A stretch of DNA of 64,000 nt, from assembly GCF_965638725.1 (NCBI RefSeq), contig NC_134959.1, positions 10,668,417 to 10,732,416 of the forward strand. Reading direction: 5' to 3'. The notes under the pieces are model-generated. The model did no database searches and was not told where the DNA came from. It saw only the letters and a program-made list of their open reading frames with translations. Position 1 is the first letter of the stretch. The number at the start of each line of letters is the position of its first letter. A program made the position numbers and the translations under genes. This document shows positions 34,831 through 46,252 of the stretch, in pieces. This DNA is from Aptenodytes patagonicus (taxonomy: Eukaryota; Chordata; Aves; Sphenisciformes; Spheniscidae).

Positions 34831-37800
34831 TCTAACAGTGTCAGATACTTTAAAGAATTGCCTTGTGTATGTGAAGACAACACTAAAGAAGGCTGTTCGA
34901 AGAGCCCTGGGATTGTCAGACTTTTTCCTAATTCTTTTTTTAAATTAGGAAACAAAATCGTATTTTCTTCCGCAATCATTTTGAAGTGTGAATGCATATT
35001 CTCTTAACTCTGTGTGTGGACTTGTGTTACAACTTACAGCTCAAACACACATGAGGGACTTCATGATTCCCTGTTTAGGAATTAACAGTATTAGACTTAA
35101 GTATTTAAGTGTCTAACTTGCTTAAAGAATATACCCTTTTATTAAGTATTGATCTATGAAGTGCTGTGCATCAAATTCACCAACTGTAATTTAAATGAAG
35201 TTTGACAGGTCCCAAAGTTCACAAATTCATCTAAATGTAAATACAGCAAAAGAGAGAGCACCTTTCCTTTCAGATTCAACTTCGAAGAGAGAAATAACAG
35301 TGCTAATATTTCACCAAAATATGTTTAATCTTTATTTCACTCTTATTCTTGCCTTTGGATGTTGGGTTTTCCTTACAGGTGCAGAGTTATTTTCTCTAAT
35401 GCATGTATGTTCTAATATCTGACCATATACTTTTGTGTATTTTACAATGGTTTTCTTTTATACTGTGCTTTCTAGAGTGCAAATCCAAGCTTGCCAATTA
35501 GCTGTATTTTCTTAAATTTCACATATGGTGTTCTCTAGTGACTTTTTTTCTTGTTTACATGCAGCAGTAACTGTTGCCCGCAAGAATATGTGTACTGGGA
35601 ATACAGGACTGTTTACTGCTGTTGCTACCAAGTAAGAACTCGTGTGGGTGCAGCAGAGCAGATAAAAATACTGGGTTTTTTTTCCTGAACTTCACTTAAA
35701 ATAAAAGCATTATCCTTCTGCAGTTTAGCAGATGAAGAAGTACTTAAATTTTTCTCAAGATCTTAAATAGATGAGATCTTGGGGCATAAGCCAGTAGCAG
35801 TTGTGGATTTGGGGCTTTTTGTATACTTTTCCTCCAGATAAAAATGCTTTTTCAGACACTTAAATAATCTGTTTTGAAGATTGATTAGAAGGAAACTAAA
35901 GCTGTTCAAAAAATATCCATGCTTTTGACTATTTAGGATTGACCTGTAATTCAGTACTACAATTGCAATCACTGAATGCATCCTTAAAAAAACCTCTGTT
36001 CTGGAAAACTAATTTACTCTTAAGGTTTTTTCCATCTAGTACATATTGGAGTACATCCAGCAATTCAACCTGGAGGTAGGCAGCCCTATTTTTCAGATAA
36101 AATTAGTAGGTCTATTCCCCTTGATATCAACAAACCAGGATTCCCTCAAGAAATCTGACACTTAGATCTTGCTGACAGGGACTGCAGGAAGACTTTGGGC
36201 ATGTGCAAGATGTTACAGAGGCTGCTGAAATTCTTGTTCCTTGGGTCCAATTTACTTTAAAGTGTGCCCTCATCCTTGAGGCTGGTACTGTGGAGGCTGA
36301 GATTTCATCTGCCAGAAAAAGGCAAACGATGAAGGTCAGGCCCTGTGTTAACCTCAGGAGGGGTCTGGTCTACCTACAAGGCAATTGGGTGAGGAGAGGA
36401 GAGCTCTTCAGCAGAATGCCTAAACCCTTTTGGCTCCAAGTGGGCTGTTTCCATTTGCTCTTACAAATCCTTTTGTGTGATTAGTTACATGCTTCATTAC
36501 TTGGAATTTAGACATAACGCAGTAAAAGAATGCATTTCTAGACTACCTCTTAATAGAGAAATTACTTAACAGTGTAGCTAGAGGAACAAAGGGGCTAAAC
36601 CATATTAGAGCTGATATGAAGTGATGCATTTTTTATGAAGATAATCTAGAAAACTTCTGATGTAGAGCAAACCTGCAACTGCAAAAGTAATGTAGCAAAC
36701 CAGCTAGTATATAGTAATAAAATAAAAATAAGCTGTTTTGTTCATCACCCAGTGGTGAAATCTATGTCATCTTTTGAAAGAGTCATTGTGGCGCTAAGTC
36801 ATCTAAGTGTTACTCCTGGATATGTTATTGTATGTAGGTCATTGCAAGCGCAAATTGATAATGACTGTTTTGGGGAACGTGTTTGACAGTAAGAAAGGCA
36901 CTATTTCTAATTTTATGTTAGTTTTGCTCAGTTTAACATGCAACGCTGTAATTATCCTATAGTGGAAAAGGATAACATTAAACTAGTTAGAGTTTGTTTG
37001 GGTTTTTTTAAATGCAAATTATGGATTTAACTGCATGCTCCCTGGAATTTGTTGCAGGCCAATGAAAGCAACCTATCCATACTTGTGGTAAGGAAAATAA
37101 TGATTCTACCCGTTTGAACTGGACCATAGATATTTTTATCTTTAACTGCAAACACAGCTAATAGGCATTAATAAAAGTAGTATTTTGTGACTTGGAGAAT
37201 CAACAATGTTTAAATGAGCAAACTAAATCCATTAATGTGCTTCTGCAAGCACAATCATGTGAAGATTTGATAGCACATTTAGATGCGAGTCCTGAAATAT
37301 CGGAAATATGTTGGAACAAACATCTTTGCAGGCAGTCTATTTGGTTTAGGTTAGATAGTTCTGCTTGGCATTTGTTTTCTTTATTTCCATAGCTTTCCAG
37401 AGAAGCAATAGCCAAACCACAGTCACAAATTCTGTCTCAAAACATGGTAGTATGGGCATTATGATTAAGTAAAACATCTGAGGTTAAGCACTGATGTAAA
37501 CACTAGAAAAAATATTTTCTTCCCTAAAACTTAAACCTTGGGTTGAAATACAACTTTGTCACTTTGTTTTTTCTCCAGAACTCTTATTCCATGTTCCTAA
37601 ATTATGATGCTTATTTATATTTAAGTGTTCAGGCCTCCATAATGTATTTGGAGTTGGGGGGGGTCTTTTTTTTTTGGTAACTTCTTTGTAAATAGTGAGG
37701 GGGATCACTGTTTTTGTAAGTAAAAATATTTATTTCACACTTAAAACTAATCTTTATTAAATGGATGAAAGACGATGTTTTGGTTGCTGTACTGGAATCT

Positions 37801-38707
37801 GGCATGCATTCTGCTGAATGCTCATATGAAAAGATTCCAGGTCAGAGAGCATAAATGTTCAAGCTGGGGTAAAAGTAAATAGTTTGAGTAGGTGTTTTGA
37901 GTTTGCTTAAGTGTTTGTAGCTCTGCGGTTTTCCCACAATGGAAAAAATTGTTAATACATAAAAGTAAGGATATCTTGATACTATTGAGGTTCCACTAAA
38001 TTAACCAGTCAGCAGAGGGAGCACAAGTTCACTGGCCAAAATATCCAAATTGTGCTTTAGTTAATTTGACAATCTACATAAAAATATTTTAACTTTAGTA
38101 GGCTCACATGCACATATCTGTTCATCACCAGTTAAAACATCATTGTAACAGGCACATCAAGTGTGTGTTGTAATTGTCTTAAAAATAATGCAAAAACCCT
38201 ACAGACACAATGTCTATAGAAACATTAATTAAACTCTTGAATTACAACAGACCTGTAGCAAGGCAAGTGTTCATGTACTTAGTCTTTGAGGCTTAACTTT
38301 ACTTCCATTAATTCCAAGTGTTTGTCTTTTTTTGGGGGGTAAAGAGGAAAGAAAATTATTTGGGACAGATTTTTCTTTCTTTTTTCTTTTTTTTTTTTCC
38401 TTCCAAAAGAAGGTATTTGTCTAAACTTTGAAGTCTAAACTTTGGTATGTAGTTGAACAGAGGTTCTCTGTTCAGAGATATAATTGTACTGAGAACTGAA
38501 AGTAGAACTGTGCACACCTTGTGGTTTTGTAAAATATCAATTGCTGACACTGGTGGTGTGTGCTCTTTACTACCACAGGCTTAATACTTCAGTATTTCTG
38601 AAAATAGGAAAGTAAGAATCCAAGGCATGTGTTTTTCTTGGGGTTACAAAGCATGGTGTGACAGGAAAAAAAAAAAGTTTTTCCTTCTTTATATATCTGT
38701 TTTGGAG

Positions 38708-38829
38708 AGGTTAACCTTCAAAGAAGCATTACTGTCAAATAAAACACTTGAAATTTTAGTAAATCTTTGTCTTTATCCTGAAGAACCAGTTCAAACTGCT
38801 ACTGTCAGATCTCTCCACTTGTCAGTCAG
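38708..38829 (+). other. Candidate protein-coding exon, unassigned (helical, ARM/HEAT-like)
   Basis: It is bounded by an acceptor after a pyrimidine-rich tract (TTTTTCCTTCTTTATATATC ... GGAG) and a consensus donor CAG|GTAAGAG. One frame is open for 40 codons, with segments such as KEALLSNKTLEILVNLCLYP and EEPVQTATVRSLHLSV, a leucine pattern typical of alpha-solenoid repeats. I cannot name a family, and no compatible neighbouring exon was found with confidence. It may be chance, a pseudogene exon or a lone exon of an unrecognised gene. Confidence 0.22.
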
Positions 38830-40382
38830 GTAAGAGTCTTATTTCTTATTGCATTAGCTAATTGCTGCTCAGGGACTTTACAGCCCATTGGCCTGCACTA
38901 CAGCACCATACTAACAAGCGGTGGGATGTCCTACTTGAGTTTGGCTTCTTTGAGCCTGTGCTATTGGAGGCTCTCAGAATGGTTTGACTGAAGCTCTTTA
39001 ACAACTTGAAGGAAAAACATGACTAGGAGCCAAGCAATTGTGGAAAGGAAGCAGAGTTATGGTTTCTGTTTGGGTTAAGCAAACTTAACTGCACACTTCT
39101 AATTTCTTAAAGAGAAAAAAAGTACCTTTTTTTTTTCCTTCTGGCAAGCTTTTTTGAATTAGAAATAATGCAGAGGGGAAAAATGTGGTCAACGAGCAAT
39201 GCTTAAAAGGGTACTGGAACCCTAGGCAGCAGTAAGTGGGTCAGAAAGCATACCTCTCATGCCTCCCTGCTGAAATTTTGGAGCCAATCATATAGGGACT
39301 TGTTCTAGAGTGGGTTGGTTAGTTCAGACTCTGGCTTTGTACTTCTCAAATCGGCCAAAAGATGCTAGCTGTGGAAATAGTTCTTCCTGGGTGTAGGCTA
39401 CTAAGTGCATTAGAAACCAGCAGCTTACTGTCAGCTCAGGGGGGGTCTGAGCTCTGACGGTGGAGCCTTTGACATGTTCTTTTCTTTTTTTTTTTTTGTT
39501 CAGCGTGCTTTGCTTAGTGCTCTCTGAAATGGTCTTTGTTGCTTTGAGGTGGCTCTTACATCAGTAAGTAACACCACAGTTCTGTGGTGTTTTTCTTAAC
39601 AAAAAGGATTTCAATTTCAGTGCTTTACTGAATAAATCTTTGATTTCGCACCTGCAGAACCGAGGTTGGCCAGAAGATGTCATCTGAGTTTTGCAAAAGG
39701 AGAGCTTTGTTATGACTTCAGTCTCTGCTATTATATGTGTTCGTAACATAAATTTCAGGTGCTATTGAAAAATGGAGAAAAAACCCCCCAGCAATCACCT
39801 ACACACATCTTAAAAATTCTGTGATTTATTAGTACTTCCAACTTATGAACTGGGTAATCTGAACGAGAGTTTGATTAACTTTAATTCTTTGCCAAAACCA
39901 AGTTTTAATGGCCCACGTACCCAAAGTGGTTAAGTTTTGTGGAAAACAGTCTCCTTGTCCTGGTGCTGCTAGGTACAAGAACATGAAAGTGAAGCCAAGA
40001 GGCACCTGTCTGAATTTCCTGAAGAGTCCTCAATTGCACAAGAAGATGATGCTTCCTAAGCTGAGGAAATCTTTGCTCAACCATTAGCTGAGTGTCTAGC
40101 TCCTACTGTCGTGCAGCTCAGAAGCTGCAGGTGGCCATGGCTGCCCCACAGCTATGCTGTGGTTTAGGTTAAGTTGTTTTGGTTTGAACAAACTTCTAGT
40201 CTGGAAATTACATTGAAATGCTCCTGGAGGAATGCGCTGCTGTGAGGAGCTGCAGATCTACTGTTCAGCCTAGATGTTCAGAGATCTTGGTTCAACCTTG
40301 TTGTGAGCTAGGATTCTTGAATAAGATGAGGGTTTGAGAACTAAATCAGTGTTTGGTGGAGGGGTTTCCCCATGCCCTCCTT

Positions 40383-40398
40383 CCCCCCCCCCCCCCCC
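40383..40398. repeat. Poly-C run (16 C)
   Basis: A homopolymer of C is followed by a T-rich tract and a pyrimidine-rich stretch to about 40560. Confidence 0.85.
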
Positions 40399-41154
40399 AT
40401 TTTTTTTATTTTTGCCTTTCTCTGCAGTTTGTTCTTCTGGAGAAAGTTGCCTGCGCTGGATGCTGCTTACCAAAACTTGCATCTCTTACTTATTCTCCCT
40501 GTTGCTCTTTCCACTCCTCACCTCTCTTTTTCTTCTTTTCCTATTACTCCATGGTGTTTTGTTTTCTATTTATTGTTCTGGGCAACTACTTCAAGAAAAA
40601 GGGGCAACATTGCATTTTGTTTTTTTAAGATCAATATGAGAAGGGGGACATGGCTTTCTTCCATGCACAGCAGGTGAGAGAATGCTAGAGCGTGACAGGA
40701 CATGCTTTCAGCCAGGTGCGTATGTGAGTGATCCTATAAGCAGTTATAGAAAAGCCTTTTCAACTGTTTGCTGCTGTTACAGCAATGCAGTATAGTACAG
40801 CAAATATCAAAGATCTGAAGTGCTGGGTGGTAAAGAGTAATTGCTTTGTCTTCTTTGTTATCACTGATAAAAGTAATGCATCCTCTTATTAGATGAACTT
40901 TATCTTCTGTTTAATCCCAAACTTCAGCCTGACATATGTTTGAGCCTCTGCTTCTAACCACTTACCATGAAAGTAAAATACTCGGACAATACTGGCAACT
41001 CAACTGAAAGGTTAAAATGATGGGCGGTAGTGGGGTGGAATAAAGCTGTGGTGTTTGGGTTACAGAGTTGATCCTCCACGGACTTGCTCCACACATGGAC
41101 TTGGGTCAGATTCTGATCTCAAACCCATTTGAATCAGATCTCTGCTGTGCGCGC

Positions 41155-41194
41155 GCTCTCTCTCTCTCTCTCCTTACCCCCCCCCCCCCCCCCC
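41155..41194. repeat. (CT)n followed by poly-C
   Basis: CT dinucleotides run from 41155 to 41172 after a GCGCGC step, then TTA and an 18-C run (41177-41194). Confidence 0.85.
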
Positions 41195-43146
41195 AAGTGA
41201 AACCTAGTCATTTGGCTAGATTTTCAGAGAAACTAGGTCATGATTAAAATCTTCCAGTGTTGGGGCTCGTGTTGCATCATCTTACTTTAAACAAAACAAA
41301 ATAGTTCTCTTACTGTTTGCAAGCATATGTAAGGCAAATAAAAGCTATGCATCCAGCCCTAATTCTGATGTTGCCATGCATTAAGAAACTTCTGGTTTGC
41401 CAGTGGTTTTCTTTGCTGTGATATCCCCTGTGAATTCCGAAGGCATGTACGTAGAACCTTTCTCTCATAAAAACAGCTCTGCAAATAAAGAGATAATTGC
41501 TGTATTTTTTAAAATATGGTAACAGTAGAGAATAAATTCCCTAATGACGCTGATCCTTTTTCAAAAAATGTGCCTAACACTGCTGAAAAAGTTAGTTATT
41601 TTTATTATGACTTTGTTTAAAGTAAGCCCCATGTCTTTGAAATCTTTGGCTACAGCAGAACAAATTGCACTAGTCAATAGTCTGAAAGTTTCTCTGGTGA
41701 CATTATGCAGAAGAGACTGTAGAACTCTTTGTAAAAACCACAAAAACAATGTGACAGTGCTGCCCTTTTACAGCTATGTTACAAAAAGAAAAAGGGGATT
41801 CAATTTCATTTTTAATTCAATTTCTGTGTGGTTTTCCAACCACCTGACATAAAAGTAGGCGTACTCTGTTATATTAATTTCCTTTTCTGGAGTGCTTAAT
41901 TAATTGTTTAAATGTGTTTTTTGGGCTGTTTTTTTTCTAGTCAGGCTTTTACAGGCATTCTAGTGTTATTTTTCAGTGAATGCTAATAATAAATATTTCT
42001 ATCTTATTCACCTGCCAACTCATCTTTTATTCATCCTGCTGATGAAAACAATCTCCTGTGAAACTTCTGTTGCTGAAAGAGTTCAAAAACTTTCCCATTG
42101 CAGATGTAATAGATTCTTTTTCACCTTAGTGTAAGAATTTTCTATTACTGTGTTACACATTTTTGAATAAGTTAGGAATTGTAAAGTTCTGATGTTTAAT
42201 TATGGCAACAGAAATAATGCAACCCAGTAAATGTAGCACCAGGTGAACCTGCACTTACTTTATGTTATTATTGCAAAATGCTGATGTTGTACCAAAACAA
42301 AAACTGTCCGTCCTTTTATTTCCATAAAACTTCAGAGGTTTAGATTGGTGCAGCTGTACCTCAAGTCCTTATTCCTCAAACACTGGTGCGCTTGCATTAC
42401 GGCAGTGGTACCAAACACGCAGGAGAATGGTTACTTGCAAAGTTTTGTGTCTTGGGAACTGGAGCTGAGAATAAATTAATTGGCAATGTGTATTGATTGG
42501 GGGAAAAAAAGGAAGCACCCACAATACTGACTTCCTTCTTTCCATGTAGGGTAAGAGAATGCTTATGTAGGAATTGGGGAGATACCACTGAATGAAATCC
42601 AGCTAAGTGATAATTTGTTTTTCTTACTTGAGTCGAAATTGCTACTTTATGCAAACTATTGGTAGCATGATTTCAGCTTAATTGCTGGTACCTCTTTATT
42701 AAAAACTAGCAAGTGACTTAGCTGTAATCAAACAGCCTTTGTAAAAACTGTAAATTCTTGCAGGAGTTTACATATCTAGCTAAAAATGTAACAATAACTA
42801 AATACATTTGAAACAGGTTGTAGTATTCACCAGACCAACTGATTTATGTGGCTTTATATATATTATATATATGTGTAGCTAAAAACCATCATTTGATCTA
42901 CAGATGAAAAGCAGTAACTGTAGGCAAGCTAGTATCCTAGACAGTCATGAGTACAAGGATTTTGCTACTTTAAATATATTTTTGTAATACGAAAATGTGA
43001 TTTTTATGCTCTGTAAAGAAAAAGGAGAGGTATGAATGTGCATCCATTTAAACTTTTATCTAAAGAGGTTTTCTGTACTTGACTAGATGAAACCTTACCC
43101 CTTCAAGAGCTTTCCTATGAACTTAGAGGCACGACTGCATGTTTCT

Positions 43147-43169
43147 GACATGTTCCTTAGGAACATGTC
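43147..43169. promoter_or_regulatory. Perfect 10-bp inverted repeat resembling paired p53 half-sites
   Basis: GACATGTTCC, a TTA spacer and GGAACATGTC form a perfect palindrome. The overlapping decamers TGACATGTTC (43146-43155) and GAACATGTCA (43161-43170) each fit RRRCWWGYYY at nine of ten positions, with a 5-base spacer. It lies 9 kb past PDP2. A regulatory role is not shown. Confidence 0.3.
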
Positions 43170-46100
43170 AAAGACTGGCTCTGATTTTCAAGATGGTGTT
43201 GAATTAAAACAAAACATGCCAGTGATGTAGGCATTGCCTCTGAAGTCAGATCTGTTGAGGCACTGGTCAATAGCATCATTATCCTCTGAGCTGTGGCAGT
43301 GGATGAAACTGGTAGGGTAGAAAATAAACAAATGTCCACCTCTAAAAAATCATGGGATTTTTGATTCCCTGGCCTGGAGTAGAAAATACACTGTTGTTCT
43401 CTCCCTTGAGGTCATATAAGATTTCACTGCCGTAACACCCTGGGACTCAGTCCAAAGCCAATTGACCTCTCCTTGAAAAACTTGGAAGGAGTAAGAGTGT
43501 GAAACTCCTGGATGTGTACATTTTAACTGCAAAAGAGATGTAGTTTTAGATGTGCAATACCCATGACTCTGATGATTATAGGTCTATATTCTTATGGCTG
43601 TGCAGAAGTATTTTAGCTATTGGCTGACAGAATGTATTTGTGTTTATTGCTGACCAGTTCTTGAACTTTGCTTTTTTTTTTTGTAGCAGAAATAGCTTAG
43701 ATCAATAACCTATTAATAACCTATTCAAGCCCAAAGTTCTATTCATTCTCACTCTCCAAACAAGAGGTATTTCCATTGCTCATTATTATGTGCCACTTCC
43801 ATTTCAACCCTGAACTCATAAATCATAAATGAGCTTGAAGTATTCACTTCCCTCTTTCAGCACTACCTTTAGTATTTGCTGACATGGCTCATTATAACTT
43901 ATTTTTGAGCACAGTCAGACCTTATTTTCTGAACAGATGAATTCATTGTTGGAAAGGACTCTATAAATAGAATGTAGGGGCCACCAAAATGAGAAATTCT
44001 AGCTCATTAGGATCTCAGCTGGAACAATGTGATCTAAAATACAGAAGTTTTGAGCTGATGAAATGAAAGCAAAGACTTAGCTAATTGGTTCTAAACCTTT
44101 AAATTACGAATGCGCTATTTTTGTATTACTGTTAAGGGTGATAGAAACCATCTGGAAAAGAGATTCAAGGCAGCATATATTGGAAGGAGAGAAAGGAGAA
44201 AAAATTAGGGCAGCTAATATTAAGGAAAATATGTAAGTGTATATTAGTGTATACAGTGGGATAAACAAATGACTTCTGGTGTCTTCTGGTATTCTGAGCT
44301 ATCTTCTTCAGATGAGGCTTCCATAAAATTAAAATCTTGTTAACCTCTGCCTATCTTCCTCATATGTAAGAGGCAGATATGTCTCCTCTATCAACACTTG
44401 GTGCTGAAGTGGTGAAGTAAATTTATGGATATGTGACTCTATTTCAATATCTCAGGTAGCATTACTAATGGAAAATGCATGAATCTTCTAAACTATCTAG
44501 TCTCACGGAAGACTAAAGGCTTACTGCATCAGCCCAGAAATATGTCCTGTGGGAACACTGTGAATAACCGTGTGCATGTTCTGCTCTGAATAAGTGTCTG
44601 GCACACAGTGCCTTTCAGAAGCTGAAACTCTGGTGTTGGGGCATGCATGAAGACTTTGCCCTAATTCTTCCCTTACTGGCAGGCTTCAAACATGGTTGGA
44701 TGCCAAACTAAGTCAGTTAGTTTTATTATCATGAAATAATATCCTAACTAATGTCTTTACTTCCTCTTTCCTCACCGAGAAACAAAGCATACTGTGCAGG
44801 GTGAAGACCCTATAATCTTGAGACATAGTAAGTAACTGAGGAGGACCATTTTTCTAGGATACGTACATTTGCTATTTAAGAATTACATTACCTCACTGTT
44901 TTCTACTGTCCTCCTAGGACATCTTAACTTTTGCTTTTTTACTGTGTACTGCAATCAGGTGAGTTCATGTGTTGCCTCTAGAACCAACAGTTTACAGGAG
45001 AAACTGATGACATGATTCTCTTTATAACTTACATATTTTAAATTATTGTGCTTTAAATAAGGGGCCTGTGAAATATGAGTGAGATAAAACACATGCAGGT
45101 ATGGGATGGGATCTTTAAGTGGCAGAAGACCATATAGCTTTGGTAATTAAAAAGTCAGGGAAAACCTGCCGTTAAGAACCATTTGTGACTGTTATGGAAG
45201 TGTGCAGCTTGGAGACCCTTGTCATGGTTGTCCTGCTGTCCCCTATATGCAATGTACAATAAAGTACCTATACTGTAAATACCTAAAAAGGAATAAAGGG
45301 TAGAAAGGGCAACTAGTGAAGAACTGAGAAAATTTGCTGAGATCAGATCATCTTAGGAGCAGATAAAATCTGGGAATCCTGATAGTGTGCTGTCCTCTGC
45401 TGCTAGTTCACAGCTCTTAGCTGGCATAGATAGGCCTTATGGAAGTCCCGCTTCCCCTTCCCGAGTATGGAATAACGAAATTTCTTTGACATAAGGTATT
45501 TTCTTGTTCATATCCAGAACTGCAAAATTAATCCAGTTATACCAAGAATTCGATCTTTTGAGAGGACCATTTAAAGAGATACTTTTAACTTAGAAAAATT
45601 GTATTGACTACAAATCTTTTTTTGAAATAAAACAACATTTAACATTTGTATCTGAAAGATTAAGACTTGGCTGTGTTTACAGTACTGCATTAAGAAAAGA
45701 AGCAGTCATAATGGCAAGACAGGTGGTTAATTTTCCCAACTGTTTTTTTCACGTCTTTTGGGTGATCTGGGTGATGGCTGAACTTACAGAAAGAACTGCA
45801 AATGTTTTTATAGACTCACTCATACAAACCTAACGGGAAGGACATATCTGAAATTACAATTGGATTTTGTGTTTGTGATTTGACCAGCTGCCTTTTCTTA
45901 CACAGTGCAGATTTTCTGAGAGAAACATGAAGTATTGTCAGTCTCGGTATTCACAGCCTGCATGGCTTATAGGATTTAATGGAGTATGGGGCGCGCTCTC
46001 ATGAGCAATTTAAATATATGACCAGTCTCAGTGATGCGGTAGAGCATGCAGCACAATGCAGAGGTACCCGAGCTAACTCCAGAACTAGATAGCAGTAATT

Positions 46101-46252
46101 TGGCACTTTCTTGGATTAATTTGCCTCATTAAAAGAGGACAATTTGCTTGGATAGTCAGTTGACTGCAGCTGGACCATGTCTAGTATATGTAGGTACATC
46201 CTATTCTCTGCTTCCTAAGTTGTAGATGCACATTATTTCTCTGGAGCAACTA

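Larger units (their letters stand above)
34831..46252. other. Gene-poor interval after PDP2
   Basis: This is AT-rich DNA. I recognise one splice-bounded open exon candidate (38708-38829), homopolymer and CT tracts (40383-40398, 41155-41194) and a perfect inverted repeat (43147-43169). Human CDH16 lies after PDP2, but no cadherin-like exon is visible on either strand. Confidence 0.5.

Noticed and set aside
40372-40677. 101-codon frames after a strong TTTCTCTGCAG acceptor
   Set aside because: These are Phe/Leu/Ser-rich translations of a pyrimidine-rich low-complexity tract next to a C16 run, and two frames are open equally.
44918-44958. 41-base micro-exon candidate (CTCCTAG acceptor, CAG|GTGAGT donor; DILTFAFLLCTAI)
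   Set aside because: The splice signals are good, but its open phase does not fit direct joining to the 38.7-kb candidate, and 13 codons carry too little information.
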